Positions 18,026 through 31,760 of a DNA stretch of 64,000 nucleotides are shown piece after piece. This DNA comes from Sulfuritalea sp. (GTDB lineage Bacteria > Pseudomonadota > Gammaproteobacteria > Burkholderiales > Rhodocyclaceae): NCBI RefSeq assembly GCF_017302275.1, contig NZ_JAFLDR010000002.1:124001-188000 (forward strand), read 5' to 3'. Position 1 is the first letter of the stretch, and each line of letters starts with the position of its first letter. Both the position numbers and the translations under genes were made by a program. The notes under the pieces were generated by a model. It ran no database searches and was not told the DNA's origin. It saw nothing but the letters and a program-made list of their open reading frames with translations.

Positions 18026-18790
18026 TCAGCCCTTGAGGAAAAACTCCATTTTCGTACCCGCCAGTTCGATCACGTCATGATCGCCAAGCTGGTGCGCCTG
18101 GGTGCCCAGCGCCGCCCCATTGACCACGGGGAAGGTCGCTCCTTCAACATGGGTGATGAAATAGCCATGAGGCCGGCGCGCGATGACCGCGACCTGGACG
18201 CCCGGCTTGCCCAGCGTGGTAAGCGTCTTTACCAACTCCATCTCCTTTCCTGCATTGCCGCCAGAAAGGATCTGGATCGCACCCAGCGGCATCGCCGCGG
18301 CTGCCGGAGCCGGAGTCGACGTCGGCGCGACATGCGGCGCCATGCCAGGCGAAGTTGCGGTATGAGCGGCGGGCGGCGCGGCGGCGGGTGTCGGGGCCGC
18401 CGGCGGTGCCGCCTGCGGAGCAGGCGCGGGCGGAGCCGAAGTCGTGGCGCCTGGTCGCAGGATCATGGTCTTCTCGAAATCCGCCGACCCTGTTTGCTGC
18501 GGCAACTCTGCGACATACTTGAGGCGGTACTTGCCGAGTTCGATGGTGTCGCCGTTCTTCAGGAAATGCTTTTTGACCGATTGGCCATTGACGAAGGTGC
18601 CATTGGTGCTGCCCAGATCCTCAAGAAAGGAATCGTTGAGTATGGTAATCACCACCGCGTGCTCACCGGAGATCGCCAGATTGTCGATCTGGATATCGTT
18701 GTGCGGCTTGCGGCCGATCGTGGTCCGCTCCTTGTTCAAGGGAATTTCCTTGAGCATCGTGGTTTCCATGCTGAGTATGAGCTTAGCCAT
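18026..18790 (-). CDS. Double FHA-domain protein
   Basis: The 254-residue cytoplasmic protein has an N-terminal FHA domain (about 5-95) with the phosphothreonine-binding signature GRKPHNDIQIDN, SGEHAV, and LGSTNGTFVNG. A short segment follows containing a possible kinase-target Thr (FEKTMILRP). Then come a Pro/Ala-rich linker (about 118-160) and a second, more divergent FHA-like domain (about 165-254). Proteins of this shape read Ser/Thr kinase output. It lies between the PP2C phosphatase gene (23 bp) and the cyclase gene (30 bp), so it may carry the phosphorylation signal to the cyclase. That coupling is inferred. Confidence 0.88.
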   Translation of the reverse strand: MAKLILSMETTMLKEIPLNKERTTIGRKPHNDIQIDNLAISGEHAVVITILNDSFLEDLGSTNGTFVNGQSVKKHFLKNGDTIELGKYRLKYVAELPQQTGSADFEKTMILRPGATTSAPPAPAPQAAPPAAPTPAAAPPAAHTATSPGMAPHVAPTSTPAPAAAAMPLGAIQILSGGNAGKEMELVKTLTTLGKPGVQVAVIARRPHGYFITHVEGATFPVVNGAALGTQAHQLGDHDVIELAGTKMEFFLKG

Positions 18791-18813
18791 TGTTTTCGTC
18801 CTTCGAGGTCACG

Positions 18814-19635
18814 TCACTTGAACCAGGCCAGGAAACGGGACAACCAGCCTCGCTTCGCCGGATAGTCGCCCTTCACCTTGACCAGTATTACCGAAACGTT
18901 GTCACGGCCACCATTGTCGTTGGCCATTTGAATCAACTGCATCGCGCACAACTCCAGGTTGGCCGAAAGGGCGCCCAGGGTCATCGCGATTTCGTCATCC
19001 TCAACCATGTCATTGAGGCCGTCCGAGCAGAGCAGATAAACATCGCCCGGCAACACCGGATGGTCGTGGATTTCGGCGGCCACCTCCGGATCGATACCGA
19101 CGGCGCGCGTCACCAGATTCTTGTTTTGCGAATGGCGCGCCTGCTCTGCGGTAATCAGGCCGGCATCGATCTGCTCCTGCAGCAGCGAATGGTCGCGCGT
19201 GATCTGCTGGAAATCTTCGCCACGCAACCGATACATGCGCGAGTCGCCGATGTGGCCAACCGTCACCTTGTTGTCGTGAAATACGGCAACGACCAGCGTG
19301 GTCCCCATGCCGGCATACTGCGGCTGGCTTTGCGATGCCTGGTAGATGGCGCCATTGACACGGGCCATTTCCGCCACCAGCGTGGTCTGCGCCCAAGACT
19401 TTCCGGATGCGTCCTCGCTGCTGGGTTCCCGTTCAAGGAACGCTCTATCCAGTTCGGAGCCGAGCAAAGCTGTCGCCATGCCGCTGGCCACCTCGCCCGC
19501 GTTATAACCGCCCATGCCATCGGCCAGCACGGCAAATCCCCGCACTGGATTGGCGAGGACGGCATCCTCGTTATTGGTCCGCACCATGCCCGGATTGCTG
19601 CTGGCGACAATTTCCAGAACGGTGCTCATGTCCAT
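18814..19635 (-). CDS. PP2C-family Ser/Thr protein phosphatase
   Basis: The phosphatase has 273 residues with the PP2C metal-site motifs in order: RTNNEDAVL, DGMGGYNAG, GMGTTLVVA, GHIGDSRMYRL, LLCSDGLND and GGRDNVSVILV. It is cytoplasmic, without TM helices, and should reverse the action of the neighbouring kinase. I chose ATG 19633-19635 because GAGGG lies 7 bp upstream; a GTG at 19641 and an ATG at 19629 are alternatives. It begins 10 bp after the kinase gene. Confidence 0.9.
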   Translation of the reverse strand: MDMSTVLEIVASSNPGMVRTNNEDAVLANPVRGFAVLADGMGGYNAGEVASGMATALLGSELDRAFLEREPSSEDASGKSWAQTTLVAEMARVNGAIYQASQSQPQYAGMGTTLVVAVFHDNKVTVGHIGDSRMYRLRGEDFQQITRDHSLLQEQIDAGLITAEQARHSQNKNLVTRAVGIDPEVAAEIHDHPVLPGDVYLLCSDGLNDMVEDDEIAMTLGALSANLELCAMQLIQMANDNGGRDNVSVILVKVKGDYPAKRGWLSRFLAWFK

Positions 19636-19645
19636 GGTCACGCCC

Positions 19646-22279
19646 TCAAATACTGATATCGACGCCGGAACCGTCCGCCGCCGCCGCGCCGCCGGTCATT
19701 GCCATGCAGGTTCGAATGTCGCGCGCAAACTCTGCACCCGTTTGGTAGCGGGCATCGGCATCCTTGGTCAGGGCCTTGTCGATGATGGCGACCACGCAAT
19801 CCGGAAGATCCGGACTTACCGTCCGAACGTCGGGATGCGGTTCGTTTGCGATCCTGAACATCAGTTGTGCCATCGAATCGCCTTCGAACGGCAGCTTGCC
19901 GCAACTCATCTGATAGAGCATCACGCCGAGCGAGAACAGGTCCGACCGGCCGTCGATCTTCTTGCCCGCCAGTTGTTCCGGCGACATGTAGCTCGGCGTG
20001 CCAAGCACCATGCCGGTCTTCGTTTTCGACGAATCGGTAATCCGCGCGATGCCGAAGTCGGTCACCTTGACCTGATCCGATTCAGGCTCGTACATGATGT
20101 TGGCCGGCTTGATGTCGCGGTGCACGACGTTGTTCTCGTGCGCATAGGAGAGGGCATCGGCGACCCGCGCCACGATGCTCATGACCTTGGGCAGCGGCAT
20201 CAGGTTACCGGCCTTGGAGTAGGGCACCAGGTCCTTGCCCTTGAGAAACTCCATCGCGATGTAGGCCAAATCATGCTCTTCGCCGGCATCGAACATGGTG
20301 ACGATATTGGCGTGGTTAAGGCGTCCGGCAGTTTCCGCTTCGCGGAAGAAGCGCTCCTTGACCTCGACCAGTTCATCGGCCTCGAACTCCTGGGACAGGG
20401 CCATGGTCTTGATCGCGACCACGCGATTGATCTTCGGGTCGCGGCCGAGATAGACAACGCCCATGGCGCCCTTGCCCAGTTCCTTCTCGATCTCGTAGCG
20501 ACCGAGCATCGGCTTCTCGACGTTGCCGGCGGTATCGATCAGGCTCGCGTTGCTGCGCCCGCCGCCGCCGCCACCGAGAATCACCGTCTCGGAGAGCTGT
20601 TTGGCACGATTCACGCGGGATTCGATGTCACGGAACTTCGGGTTGAAATCGAAGATGTAGCGGAATGCCGCCTCGGCTTTGTTGAACTGCCGCTTGCGTT
20701 CGAAATCGAGCGCCAGGTTATAGATGTTCTCCATGACTTGGTCATCTTTCGGGCACTTGCGGAACTTGTCGAACGCCATGTCCAGTTGCCCCTGCCCCTG
20801 AAAGGCCAGGCCAAGCATGCGGTTGGACTCGGCGGAGTCGGCATCGGACTTTTCCTTGCCTCGCTCCGTCACGACGAAGCGCTTGACGGTCAGCAACAGG
20901 TGCCCGACCAGTAGCAGTGCGGCCGGAACCATCAGTTGCAACCACATCAATTGCGTCGTCATCAGGGCGAAATGAAGGGCGACCAGCGTTACCAGCAAGC
21001 CGACGGTGATTCCAGCTGCCAGTCCGGCCTTGATCTTGGGCAGCAGGGCGATCAGGTAGGCAGCAATGAGGAGGAACACCAGCTTTTCCACCCAGAAGCC
21101 CCAGGTCGGCGCGACGAAGAAATGTTCCGACAGCAGGCTGGACACCGCATGGGCCTGCATCAGCACCGCCGGCATGGTCGGGTTGATCGGGGTCACGAAT
21201 ACGCTGCCCACCGACGACGAGGTCGGCCCGATCAGAACGATCTTGTCGCGGTACTTGTCGTAGGGAATCTTGCCGCTCTTGACGTCGAAGAAGGAATCGA
21301 CCTGGAAGGCCGGCTGTCCGCCCTCGCGATCCTTGTAGAAGAAGGTAAGCATGCGCGAGTCGATGTCGGTGCCGATCTTGAGCTTGCCCAGCTTGACCGA
21401 GTCGCCCGCCGTGACCTGAATGTCAGCTACGTTGAGATTGTGGCTGCGCGCCGCGACGAGCAGCGAGAGGGACGGATAGGCCTGGTCGAAATACGACAGG
21501 ACCAGCGGCTCGGTCCGGATCGCACCATCCACGTCGGGCGTCACGTTGAGGTGGCCGATCGCCGTCGCGACCTTGCCCAGCGGTTCGATCACCCCAGCGT
21601 CAAGGCCGAGCGTCGGATACGGTGGCGCTTCGCCGGCACCGGAAAGCTTTACCGCGTTCTTCTTGATGTAGTCGGGCAGATCCTTGTCCGGCCGGCCACG
21701 CGGTTCGCCCAGCACGAACAGCATCGGCACCGCCACGTTGCCGGACTTGGCGAAGGCGTCCGCCAAACGGCGATCGGTATTCAGCTTCTGGTCGGCTTCG
21801 AGCAATATCGATTCAATCTGCGGACAGGACGAGGGAGCCGGTGCAGCCGCCGGTTCGGGTGCGGGCGTCGGCGCCTGACCGCTTGCTGGCGTCGCAACGG
21901 GCGCGGCGCCCTGCATCGGGATGGTCACGCCGCAGGTTTCGATCAACTTGTTGATATATCCCAAGCCCTGGTCGCGCTGCGGTTCGGAGTAGAACACCGT
22001 GGTGGCGATTACCTTGGCCTTGGCGGCGGCTAGCTTGTCCACCATGTCCGCCATGATTTCCCGCGACCACGGCCAGCGGCCGATGTTGTCGAGGCTGGGC
22101 TTGTCGATGGCAATGATTGCCACCTTGTCCGAGGGCGTGCGCGAGGCCGCCGCGACACCCATGTCATAGGCTTTTCGTTCCAGACCCTGCAGGAGATCCC
22201 CATTCCCGAAGATCAGCACGACGATGCTGACCACCACACCGAAGAACCAGTCACTCTTCCAGAAGTCTGCCTTCTTCAT
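19646..22279 (-). CDS. CHASE2-domain Ser/Thr protein kinase
   Basis: The 877-residue transmembrane kinase has an N-terminal TM helix, a periplasmic CHASE2 domain (about 35-400, with IIAIDKPSLDNIGRWPWSRE), and a three-helix membrane block (about 400-480). TPR-like repeats (about 500-575) lead to a Hanks-type kinase domain (about 597-870). The kinase motifs are complete: GKGAMGVVY, VAIK, HRDIKPAN, DFGIA, SPEQ. An Ala/Pro-rich insertion lies inside the CHASE2 part. As first gene of the eight-gene operon it is probably the main sensor. Its CHASE2-3TM layout matches the operon's own adenylate cyclase, suggesting both respond to related periplasmic signals. Confidence 0.93.
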   Translation of the reverse strand: MKKADFWKSDWFFGVVVSIVVLIFGNGDLLQGLERKAYDMGVAAASRTPSDKVAIIAIDKPSLDNIGRWPWSREIMADMVDKLAAAKAKVIATTVFYSEPQRDQGLGYINKLIETCGVTIPMQGAAPVATPASGQAPTPAPEPAAAPAPSSCPQIESILLEADQKLNTDRRLADAFAKSGNVAVPMLFVLGEPRGRPDKDLPDYIKKNAVKLSGAGEAPPYPTLGLDAGVIEPLGKVATAIGHLNVTPDVDGAIRTEPLVLSYFDQAYPSLSLLVAARSHNLNVADIQVTAGDSVKLGKLKIGTDIDSRMLTFFYKDREGGQPAFQVDSFFDVKSGKIPYDKYRDKIVLIGPTSSSVGSVFVTPINPTMPAVLMQAHAVSSLLSEHFFVAPTWGFWVEKLVFLLIAAYLIALLPKIKAGLAAGITVGLLVTLVALHFALMTTQLMWLQLMVPAALLLVGHLLLTVKRFVVTERGKEKSDADSAESNRMLGLAFQGQGQLDMAFDKFRKCPKDDQVMENIYNLALDFERKRQFNKAEAAFRYIFDFNPKFRDIESRVNRAKQLSETVILGGGGGGRSNASLIDTAGNVEKPMLGRYEIEKELGKGAMGVVYLGRDPKINRVVAIKTMALSQEFEADELVEVKERFFREAETAGRLNHANIVTMFDAGEEHDLAYIAMEFLKGKDLVPYSKAGNLMPLPKVMSIVARVADALSYAHENNVVHRDIKPANIMYEPESDQVKVTDFGIARITDSSKTKTGMVLGTPSYMSPEQLAGKKIDGRSDLFSLGVMLYQMSCGKLPFEGDSMAQLMFRIANEPHPDVRTVSPDLPDCVVAIIDKALTKDADARYQTGAEFARDIRTCMAMTGGAAAADGSGVDISI

Positions 22280-22330
22280 CGGTCGTTACCCTGTGCAAGA
22301 GCCCTTATTAAAACAGGACAATAAGTCGAA

Positions 22331-22359
22331 TTCTTACAGTCCCGCATCAAGTACGTCAA
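22331..22359 (-). promoter_or_regulatory. Candidate sigma-70 promoter of the signalling operon
   Basis: TTGACG (-35, 22354-22359) and TAAGAA (-10, 22331-22336) with 17-bp spacing, 51 bp upstream of the kinase ATG, in the AT-rich gap after the sucCD terminator. The -10 box is weak. Confidence 0.4.
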
Positions 22360-22415
22360 TCGATTTCATGACATTCGTACATTTCAGGCAGGTTTTGTAT
22401 CGATTGTATGCGTAA

Positions 22416-22449
22416 AAAAGCCGCTCCGGTTCGAGCCGGAGCGGCTTTT
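22416..22449 (-). terminator. Strong terminator of sucCD
   Basis: Stem AAAAGCCGCTCCGG / CCGGAGCGGCTTTT with a short loop; the flanking A and T runs make it usable in both directions. It closes the sucCD transcript 68 bp past the sucD stop and insulates the kinase operon promoter. Confidence 0.92.
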
Positions 22450-22499
22450 CTTTCCCGTTACCCGTGAATCGGGAACGGGATATCCAGCGGTCGCCGTGT

Positions 22500-22516
22500 C
22501 GCCGGCACCGACTTTC
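22500..22516 (+). repeat. Dispersed 17-bp motif, copy 3
   Basis: CGCCGGCACCGACTTTC, whose 3' end directly abuts the sucD stop codon. It is the most divergent of the intergenic copies. Confidence 0.65.
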
Positions 22517-23413
22517 CTATTTCAGCAATGCCTTGAGCAGCTTGGCCATTTCCGAAGGATTGCGCGTCACGGTGAAACCGCACTCTTCCATGATCGCAAG
22601 CTTTGCATCGGCCGTGTCGGCGCCGCCGGAGATCAGCGCGCCGGCGTGGCCCATGCGCTTTCCGGCCGGGGCGGTGACGCCGGCAATGAAGCCGACGATG
22701 GGCTTCTTCATATTGGCCTTGCACCAGACCGCCGCTTCGGCTTCGTCGGGACCGCCGATTTCGCCGATCATGATCACCGCGTCGGTGTCGGGGTCGTCGT
22801 TGAAGGCACGCATGACGTCGATGTGCTTGAGGCCGTTGATCGGATCGCCGCCGATTCCCACCGCGGACGATTGGCCGAGGCCGATTTCGGTCAACTGCGC
22901 CACGGCTTCATAGGTCAGCGTTCCGGAACGCGACACGACGCCGATGCGGCCCTTGCGGTGGATGTGGCCGGGCATGATGCCGATCTTGATTTCGTCCGGC
23001 GTGATCAGGCCGGGGCAGTTGGGGCCGAGCAGCAGGGTTTTCTTGCCGCCGGCCGCCTCCTTGGCCTTCATCTTGTTGCGCACCACCAGCATGTCACGCA
23101 CGGGGATGCCTTCGGTGATGCAGATGGCCAGGTCGAGGTCGGCCTCGCAGGCTTCCCAGATCGCGTCGGCGGCGCCCGCCGGCGGCACGTAGATCACGGA
23201 AACCGTGGCGCCGGTCTGGGCCCTGGCTTCCTTGACCGAACCGAAGATCGGGATGTCGAAAATCTTCTCGCCAGCCTTCTTCGGATTGACGCCGGCAACG
23301 AAGCAGTTCTTGCCGTTGGCGTATTCCTGGCACTTTTCCGTGTGGAACTGACCGGTCTTGCCGGTGATGCCCTGGGTAATGACCTTGGTGTCTTTGTTGA
23401 TGAAGATGGACAT
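22517..23413 (-). CDS. sucD: Succinyl-CoA synthetase, alpha subunit
   Basis: The 298-residue alpha subunit makes succinyl-CoA to succinate with ATP/GTP formation in the TCA cycle. It has a CoA-binding Rossmann N-terminus ([12 protein letters not shown]), the ligase domain motif GPNCPGL, and the phospho-histidine segment [10 protein letters not shown]. Length matches the family. It lies 9 bp after sucC, forming the usual sucCD pair, and is followed by a strong terminator. Confidence 0.96.
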   Translation of the reverse strand: MSIFINKDTKVITQGITGKTGQFHTEKCQEYANGKNCFVAGVNPKKAGEKIFDIPIFGSVKEARAQTGATVSVIYVPPAGAADAIWEACEADLDLAICITEGIPVRDMLVVRNKMKAKEAAGGKKTLLLGPNCPGLITPDEIKIGIMPGHIHRKGRIGVVSRSGTLTYEAVAQLTEIGLGQSSAVGIGGDPINGLKHIDVMRAFNDDPDTDAVIMIGEIGGPDEAEAAVWCKANMKKPIVGFIAGVTAPAGKRMGHAGALISGGADTADAKLAIMEECGFTVTRNPSEMAKLLKALLK

Positions 23414-23422
23414 GGTGGTTCC

Positions 23423-24583
<1,161 letters not shown>

Positions 24584-24886
24584 GCGTCTTCCTCGTTGTA
24601 GGTGCTGCGTTGATCTGAAGCCGGCATCAAGCGGCCGTTGCGGTTGCCGATCTTGTTGTCGCAGGGTCGGCAGTATCGCCGGTGGGGGGACTCAAAAGCC
24701 TGATGTCGTCGCAAGGGCATCGGGACGTGCCATGGCGCCATTGTTGCGGCGCGGAATACTAACATAAGCACACTTAATCGAAGCTTACAAAAGACTGCTA
24801 CTCACCGTGCCGACGCCCGAAAATTGACGCGGTAACGGCCCCGGGTTTAATGTCGGACATCCGCTTCCTGCCCGTCCCCATCCGCG
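24584..24886. other. Divergent intergenic region sucC / glpK
   Basis: This is 303 bp without a credible gene. A possible minus-strand sigma-70 promoter for sucCD lies at 24761-24790 (TTGTAA, 18 bp, TATGTT). No clear promoter for glpK was recognised. Small open frames here have no ribosome binding sites or protein-like composition. Confidence 0.5.
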
Positions 24887-26389
<1,503 letters not shown>

Positions 26390-26406
26390 CGCCAGCGCCG
26401 ACTCTT
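26390..26406 (+). repeat. Dispersed 17-bp motif, copy 4
   Basis: CGCCAGCGCCGACTCTT begins right after the glpK stop codon and points toward the paaY stop codon 15 bp away. Confidence 0.8.
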
Positions 26407-26420
26407 GTATTGCCTTCGGC

Positions 26421-27026
26421 TCAGCCGCCGCGCCGGGTCTCCTGCAGGGTCTTGAGGTCCGGCAGTTGCAGGCGCTTGCGGTCGGGTTCCGCGACCGCTA
26501 GGGCTTCGACTTGCTGCATCGTGCCGTGGCAGCGCCGGACGAGATCGTGGTAAACGCTGGTGCCATCGACCTTCCAGTTCATTTCGACATCGGTGAGTTC
26601 GCGCATCACCTTGGCCGGCACTCCTCCGGCCAGCATGCGCGGGGGAATTTCGAGACCCGCCTTGACGAAGCTCTGCGCCGCGACGATCGCCGATTCGCCG
26701 ACGACGGCCTTGTCCATCACCACGGCGTTCATGCCAACCATGCCGTTCTTGCGCACGATGCAGCCATGCAGGATGGCGCCATGACCGATGTGGCCGTCCT
26801 CCTCGATGATGGTATCGCTGCCGGGAAAGCCGTGCATTACACAGCAGTCCTGCACATTGGCGCCGGGACCGATGAACAGGCGACCGAAGTCGCCGCGCAG
26901 GCTGGCACAGGGACCGATGTAGGCGCGCGGACCAATGTGCACGTCGCCGATCAGCACCGCGGACGGATGCACATAGGCCGACGGATCGACCACCGGCACG
27001 ATGCCGTCGATTGCATAGACTTTCAT
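26421..27026 (-). CDS. paaY: PaaY thioesterase / gamma-carbonic-anhydrase-like hexapeptide protein
   Basis: The 201-residue left-handed beta-helix protein keeps the PaaY segments [43 protein letters not shown] and [13 protein letters not shown], with the three metal-binding His of the gamma-carbonic-anhydrase fold. PaaY is a thioesterase that removes CoA from dead-end intermediates of aerobic phenylacetate degradation. The gene is divergent from paaG across a 198-bp gap (27027-27224), which contains an AT-rich inverted repeat (ATTTT-6-AAAAT at 27064-27079) but no promoter I would defend. Length and C-terminal extension match PaaY rather than generic YrdA proteins. Confidence 0.92.
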   Translation of the reverse strand: MKVYAIDGIVPVVDPSAYVHPSAVLIGDVHIGPRAYIGPCASLRGDFGRLFIGPGANVQDCCVMHGFPGSDTIIEEDGHIGHGAILHGCIVRKNGMVGMNAVVMDKAVVGESAIVAAQSFVKAGLEIPPRMLAGGVPAKVMRELTDVEMNWKVDGTSVYHDLVRRCHGTMQQVEALAVAEPDRKRLQLPDLKTLQETRRGG

Positions 27027-27224
27027 GGGTGAATGCTCCGCAGGGACAGTGCGATATGATACATTTTCGTTCTAAAATAATCCACGCTTCTGTGTCGCAA
27101 TCGATCCACAGCCGTTTCTGCCATCCTTAGTCGTGTTAGGTTAGCGCGGCAACAGGCCTTGCGCCAACGATACGACGCCGACAAGAATAGTCGAAGCCAT
27201 AGTCCTTCCCCCGGAGCCCAGACC

Positions 27225-28013
27225 ATGACCTACCAGCACATCCTGTTTTCGCTCGAGTCCGGCATCGCGCGCATCACCCTGAACCGCCCCGACCGGCTCA
27301 ACAGCTTCAACGTCGACATGCACATGGAGCTGCGCGAGGCCATCGCGCGTACCCGCGAGGGCGGCGCCCGCGCCCTGCTGCTGACCGGGGCCGGGCGCGG
27401 CTTCTGCGCCGGACAGGATCTGGCCGACCGCAATGTGTCGGCGGATGCCGCTCCGGTCGATCTTGGCTACACGATAGAGACCTACTACCGGCCGCTGATC
27501 CTCAGCCTGCGTGCGCTCGAGATGCCGGTCATCTGCGCCGTGAATGGCGTCGCCGCTGGCGCCGGCGCGAGCATTGCGCTGGCCTGCGACATCGTACTGG
27601 CGGCACGTTCGGCGAGCTTCATCCAGGCTTTCTGCAAGCTGGGCCTGGTGCCCGACGCCGGCGGCACCTGGGCGCTGCCGCGCTTGGTCGGCAACGCGCG
27701 TGCCATGGGCTTGGCCATGCTCGGCGACAAGCTCTCCGCCGAGCAGGCTGAAAGCTGGGGCCTGATCTGGAAGTGCCTAGATGACGACAAGCTGATGGCC
27801 GACGCAGAGCGGCTCGCAGTGCATTTCAGCACCGCGCCGACCAAAGGCCTGGCGCGCACCAAGCAGGCCATCTACGCCAGCGGCGGCAACACGCTGGAAC
27901 AACAGCTCGACCTCGAACGCGACTGCCAGCGCGAACTGGGCTTCGGGCCCGACTATCGCGAAGGCGTCGCCGCCTTCATGGAAAAGCGCAGCCCCTCATT
28001 CACCGGAAAGTAA
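27225..28013 (+). CDS. paaG: 1,2-epoxyphenylacetyl-CoA isomerase
   Basis: The 262-residue crotonase-fold enzyme has exactly the usual PaaG length. It isomerises ring-1,2-epoxyphenylacetyl-CoA to the oxepin. Visible motifs are LNRPDRLNSFN, LLTGAGRGFCAGQDLADRNV, CAVNGVAAGAGASIALACDI and KLGLVPDAGGTW, and the PaaG-typical ending REGVAAFMEKRSPSFTGK. I chose ATG 27225 over the upstream in-frame ATG 27159 because homology begins there. It forms an operon with paaI (3-bp gap) and paaJ. Confidence 0.94.
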   Translation: MTYQHILFSLESGIARITLNRPDRLNSFNVDMHMELREAIARTREGGARALLLTGAGRGFCAGQDLADRNVSADAAPVDLGYTIETYYRPLILSLRALEMPVICAVNGVAAGAGASIALACDIVLAARSASFIQAFCKLGLVPDAGGTWALPRLVGNARAMGLAMLGDKLSAEQAESWGLIWKCLDDDKLMADAERLAVHFSTAPTKGLARTKQAIYASGGNTLEQQLDLERDCQRELGFGPDYREGVAAFMEKRSPSFTGK

Positions 28014-28016
28014 TCA

Positions 28017-28456
28017 ATGACACTGACACCCCAGCAAGTCGCCGAGCGCTGCACCGCCATCATGTGGCCGGACGACCATGCCGCCCAGGGACTGGGCATC
28101 GTCATCACGAGCACCACACCGGGCGGCGCCACCGTCACGATGAGGGTGCGCCAGGACATGGTCAACGGCCACGGCATCTGTCACGGCGGATTCATTTTCG
28201 CCCTCGCCGATACCAATTTCGCATACGCCTGCAACAGTTTCAACCACAAGGCGGTAGCCGCGGGCGTGGACATCAATTTCGTGGCGCCCGCCCATCTCGG
28301 CGATACACTGACGGCCGTCGGCAGCGCGCGCCACCAGGGCGGCCGCAGCGGCATCTACGACATCGAGGTCACGAACCAGGTCGGCAAGACGATTGCCATC
28401 TTCCGCGGCCGCTCCACCCGCATCAAGGGGCATTTTTTTGAAGAGGGCACCACGAC

Positions 28457-28460
<4 letters not shown>
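28017..28460 (+). CDS. paaI: Hydroxyphenylacetyl-CoA thioesterase
   Basis: This 147-residue hot-dog-fold thioesterase carries the PaaI signature GHGICHGGFIFALADTNFAYACNS, with the catalytic Asp in LAD, and the conserved AAGVDINFVAPAHLGDTL strand. It rescues CoA trapped in phenylacetate-pathway intermediates. It starts 3 bp after paaG and its end overlaps paaJ by 4 bp (ATGA), so the three are translationally coupled. Confidence 0.94.
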
Positions 28461-29665
<1,205 letters not shown>

Positions 29666-29669
29666 GGCT

Positions 29670-30409
29670 CTGGCCGCGGACCATTTTTCCGGCCACGCTG
29701 CGGGTTACGCCAAGGCCCGCCCCTTCTATCCCCCGGAACTCTTCGTCTGGCTGGCGCGGCAGTGCGCGAAGACAGACCTGGCCTGGGATTGCGGCACCGG
29801 CAACGGCCAGGCCGCGCGGGCACTGGCGGAACACTTCCGCCACATCCATGCCACGGACCTGTCGGCCCAGCAGATCGCCCAGGCCGCGCCGGATCCGCGC
29901 ATCGACTACCGTGCGGCGCCGGCCGAGGTCAGCGGCCTGCCCGAGCGCAGTTGCGACCTGGTCACCGTGGCGCAAGCCTTGCACTGGTTCTGCGGCGACC
30001 CGTTCTATGCCGAAGTCCGCCGGGTGCTCAAGCCGGGCGGGGTATTCGCCGCCTGGACCTACACCTTGCTGCGCGGCGAACCGGCGTTGAACTCGATCGT
30101 CGAGGATTTCTACCGCAACACGGTCGGCCCCTGGTGGCCGCCGGAACGACGCTGGGTCGACCTGGCCTACCGCGACATGCCGTTCCCCTTTGCCGACATC
30201 GCCACCCCGGATTTCGAGATCCGCCTGGAATGGACGCTGGAGGACCTGCTCGCCTACCTGCGCACCTGGTCGGCCACCCAGCGCTACATGAAGGAGAAGG
30301 GAAGCGATCCCTGCATCGAACTTGGCGAACGCCTGCTTGCGATTTGGCCCCGACCGAATGACGGGAAGTCCATAATCTGGCCTGTTGCGCTGCGCTGCGG
30401 GAGATTCGA

Positions 30410-30413
<4 letters not shown>
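29670..30413 (+). CDS. Class I SAM-dependent methyltransferase with apparent CTG start
   Basis: The 247-residue methyltransferase has SAM motif I DLAWDCGTGNGQAARAL (about residues 32-48), an acidic loop HATDLSAQQI, and VAQALHWF at motif IV, the layout of YafE/Tgs1-like small-molecule methyltransferases. The N-terminal sequence AADHFSGHAAGYAKARP is typical of the family, but upstream of it the frame offers only CTG (29670) before an in-frame TGA at 29646. A ribosome-binding-like TGAGG sits just before that CTG. It follows paaJ by 4 bp and overlaps msrA by 4 bp. Substrate unknown. Confidence 0.8.
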
Positions 30414-30997
<584 letters not shown>

Positions 30998-31003
30998 GCT
31001 TCC

Positions 31004-31651
31004 TTACTCCGCGTCAGGCTGTACCGCCGGTACCGAACTGGCGAAGGCCGGTAGTGTCAGGCACTGTTGATGAATGCGCATCACGGTCGGCACGTGGTCA
31101 AGCCGGCAATTGAAGCGCTGCGCATTGAAGATTTGCGGCACCAGCAGAACGTCTGCCATGGTCGGCGTATCGCCATGGCAATAGCTTCCGGTGCGTGCAT
31201 CGCCCGCCAGCATCGCCTCCACCGCTTCCAGTCCGGTTTCGACCCAGTGCCGATACCAGGAATTTTTTTGCTCCTCCGCCACGGCCAGGGTTTTGGTCAG
31301 ATAGCCGAGGACGCGCAGATTGTTGAGCGGGTGTATCTCGCAGGCGATCGACAGGGCAATCGAACGAACCCGCGCACGGCCGGTGGCATCGGCCGGCAGC
31401 AGCGGGGGATGCGGTCGGGTTTCCTCGAGGTATTCGATGATGGCCAGCGATTGCGTCAGCACGCGTCCATCGTCGTCCCGCAACACGGGTACCAGCGCTG
31501 CCGGGTTCAAGGCCTTGTATTCGTCGCCGAACTGCTGGCCGCCATCCTTCAGGAGGTGGACGGGAACATAGTCGTAGTCCAGTCCCTTCAATGACAGGGC
31601 AATACGCACGCGGAAACTCGCCGAGCTGCGAAAGTAGCTGTATAGCTTCAT
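31004..31651 (-). CDS. maiA: Maleylacetoacetate (or maleylpyruvate) isomerase, zeta-class GST
   Basis: The 215-residue zeta-class glutathione transferase has the active-site motif SYFRSSASFRVRIAL at the N-terminus, glutathione-binding NPAALVPVL and SLAIIEYLEE, and the C-terminal domain motif IHPLNNLRVLGYL. It isomerises maleylacetoacetate to fumarylacetoacetate in homogentisate breakdown, or maleylpyruvate in gentisate breakdown. ATG 31649-31651 is chosen because the longer open frame upstream is antisense to the neighbouring gene. It is convergent with msrA and its partner hydrolase gene lies 1.4 kb away, beyond the FimV-like gene. Confidence 0.93.
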   Translation of the reverse strand: MKLYSYFRSSASFRVRIALSLKGLDYDYVPVHLLKDGGQQFGDEYKALNPAALVPVLRDDDGRVLTQSLAIIEYLEETRPHPPLLPADATGRARVRSIALSIACEIHPLNNLRVLGYLTKTLAVAEEQKNSWYRHWVETGLEAVEAMLAGDARTGSYCHGDTPTMADVLLVPQIFNAQRFNCRLDHVPTVMRIHQQCLTLPAFASSVPAVQPDAE

Positions 31652-31760
31652 GGATATTCCGGGAACAGTTGATTGGAGGGGTTGCCGGAGCCTTCTCCAG
31701 CCGAGCGTGCCGCAATCACTGGTACTAGAATAGCAGCACTTCAGCGCCTTTCGGAACCCG

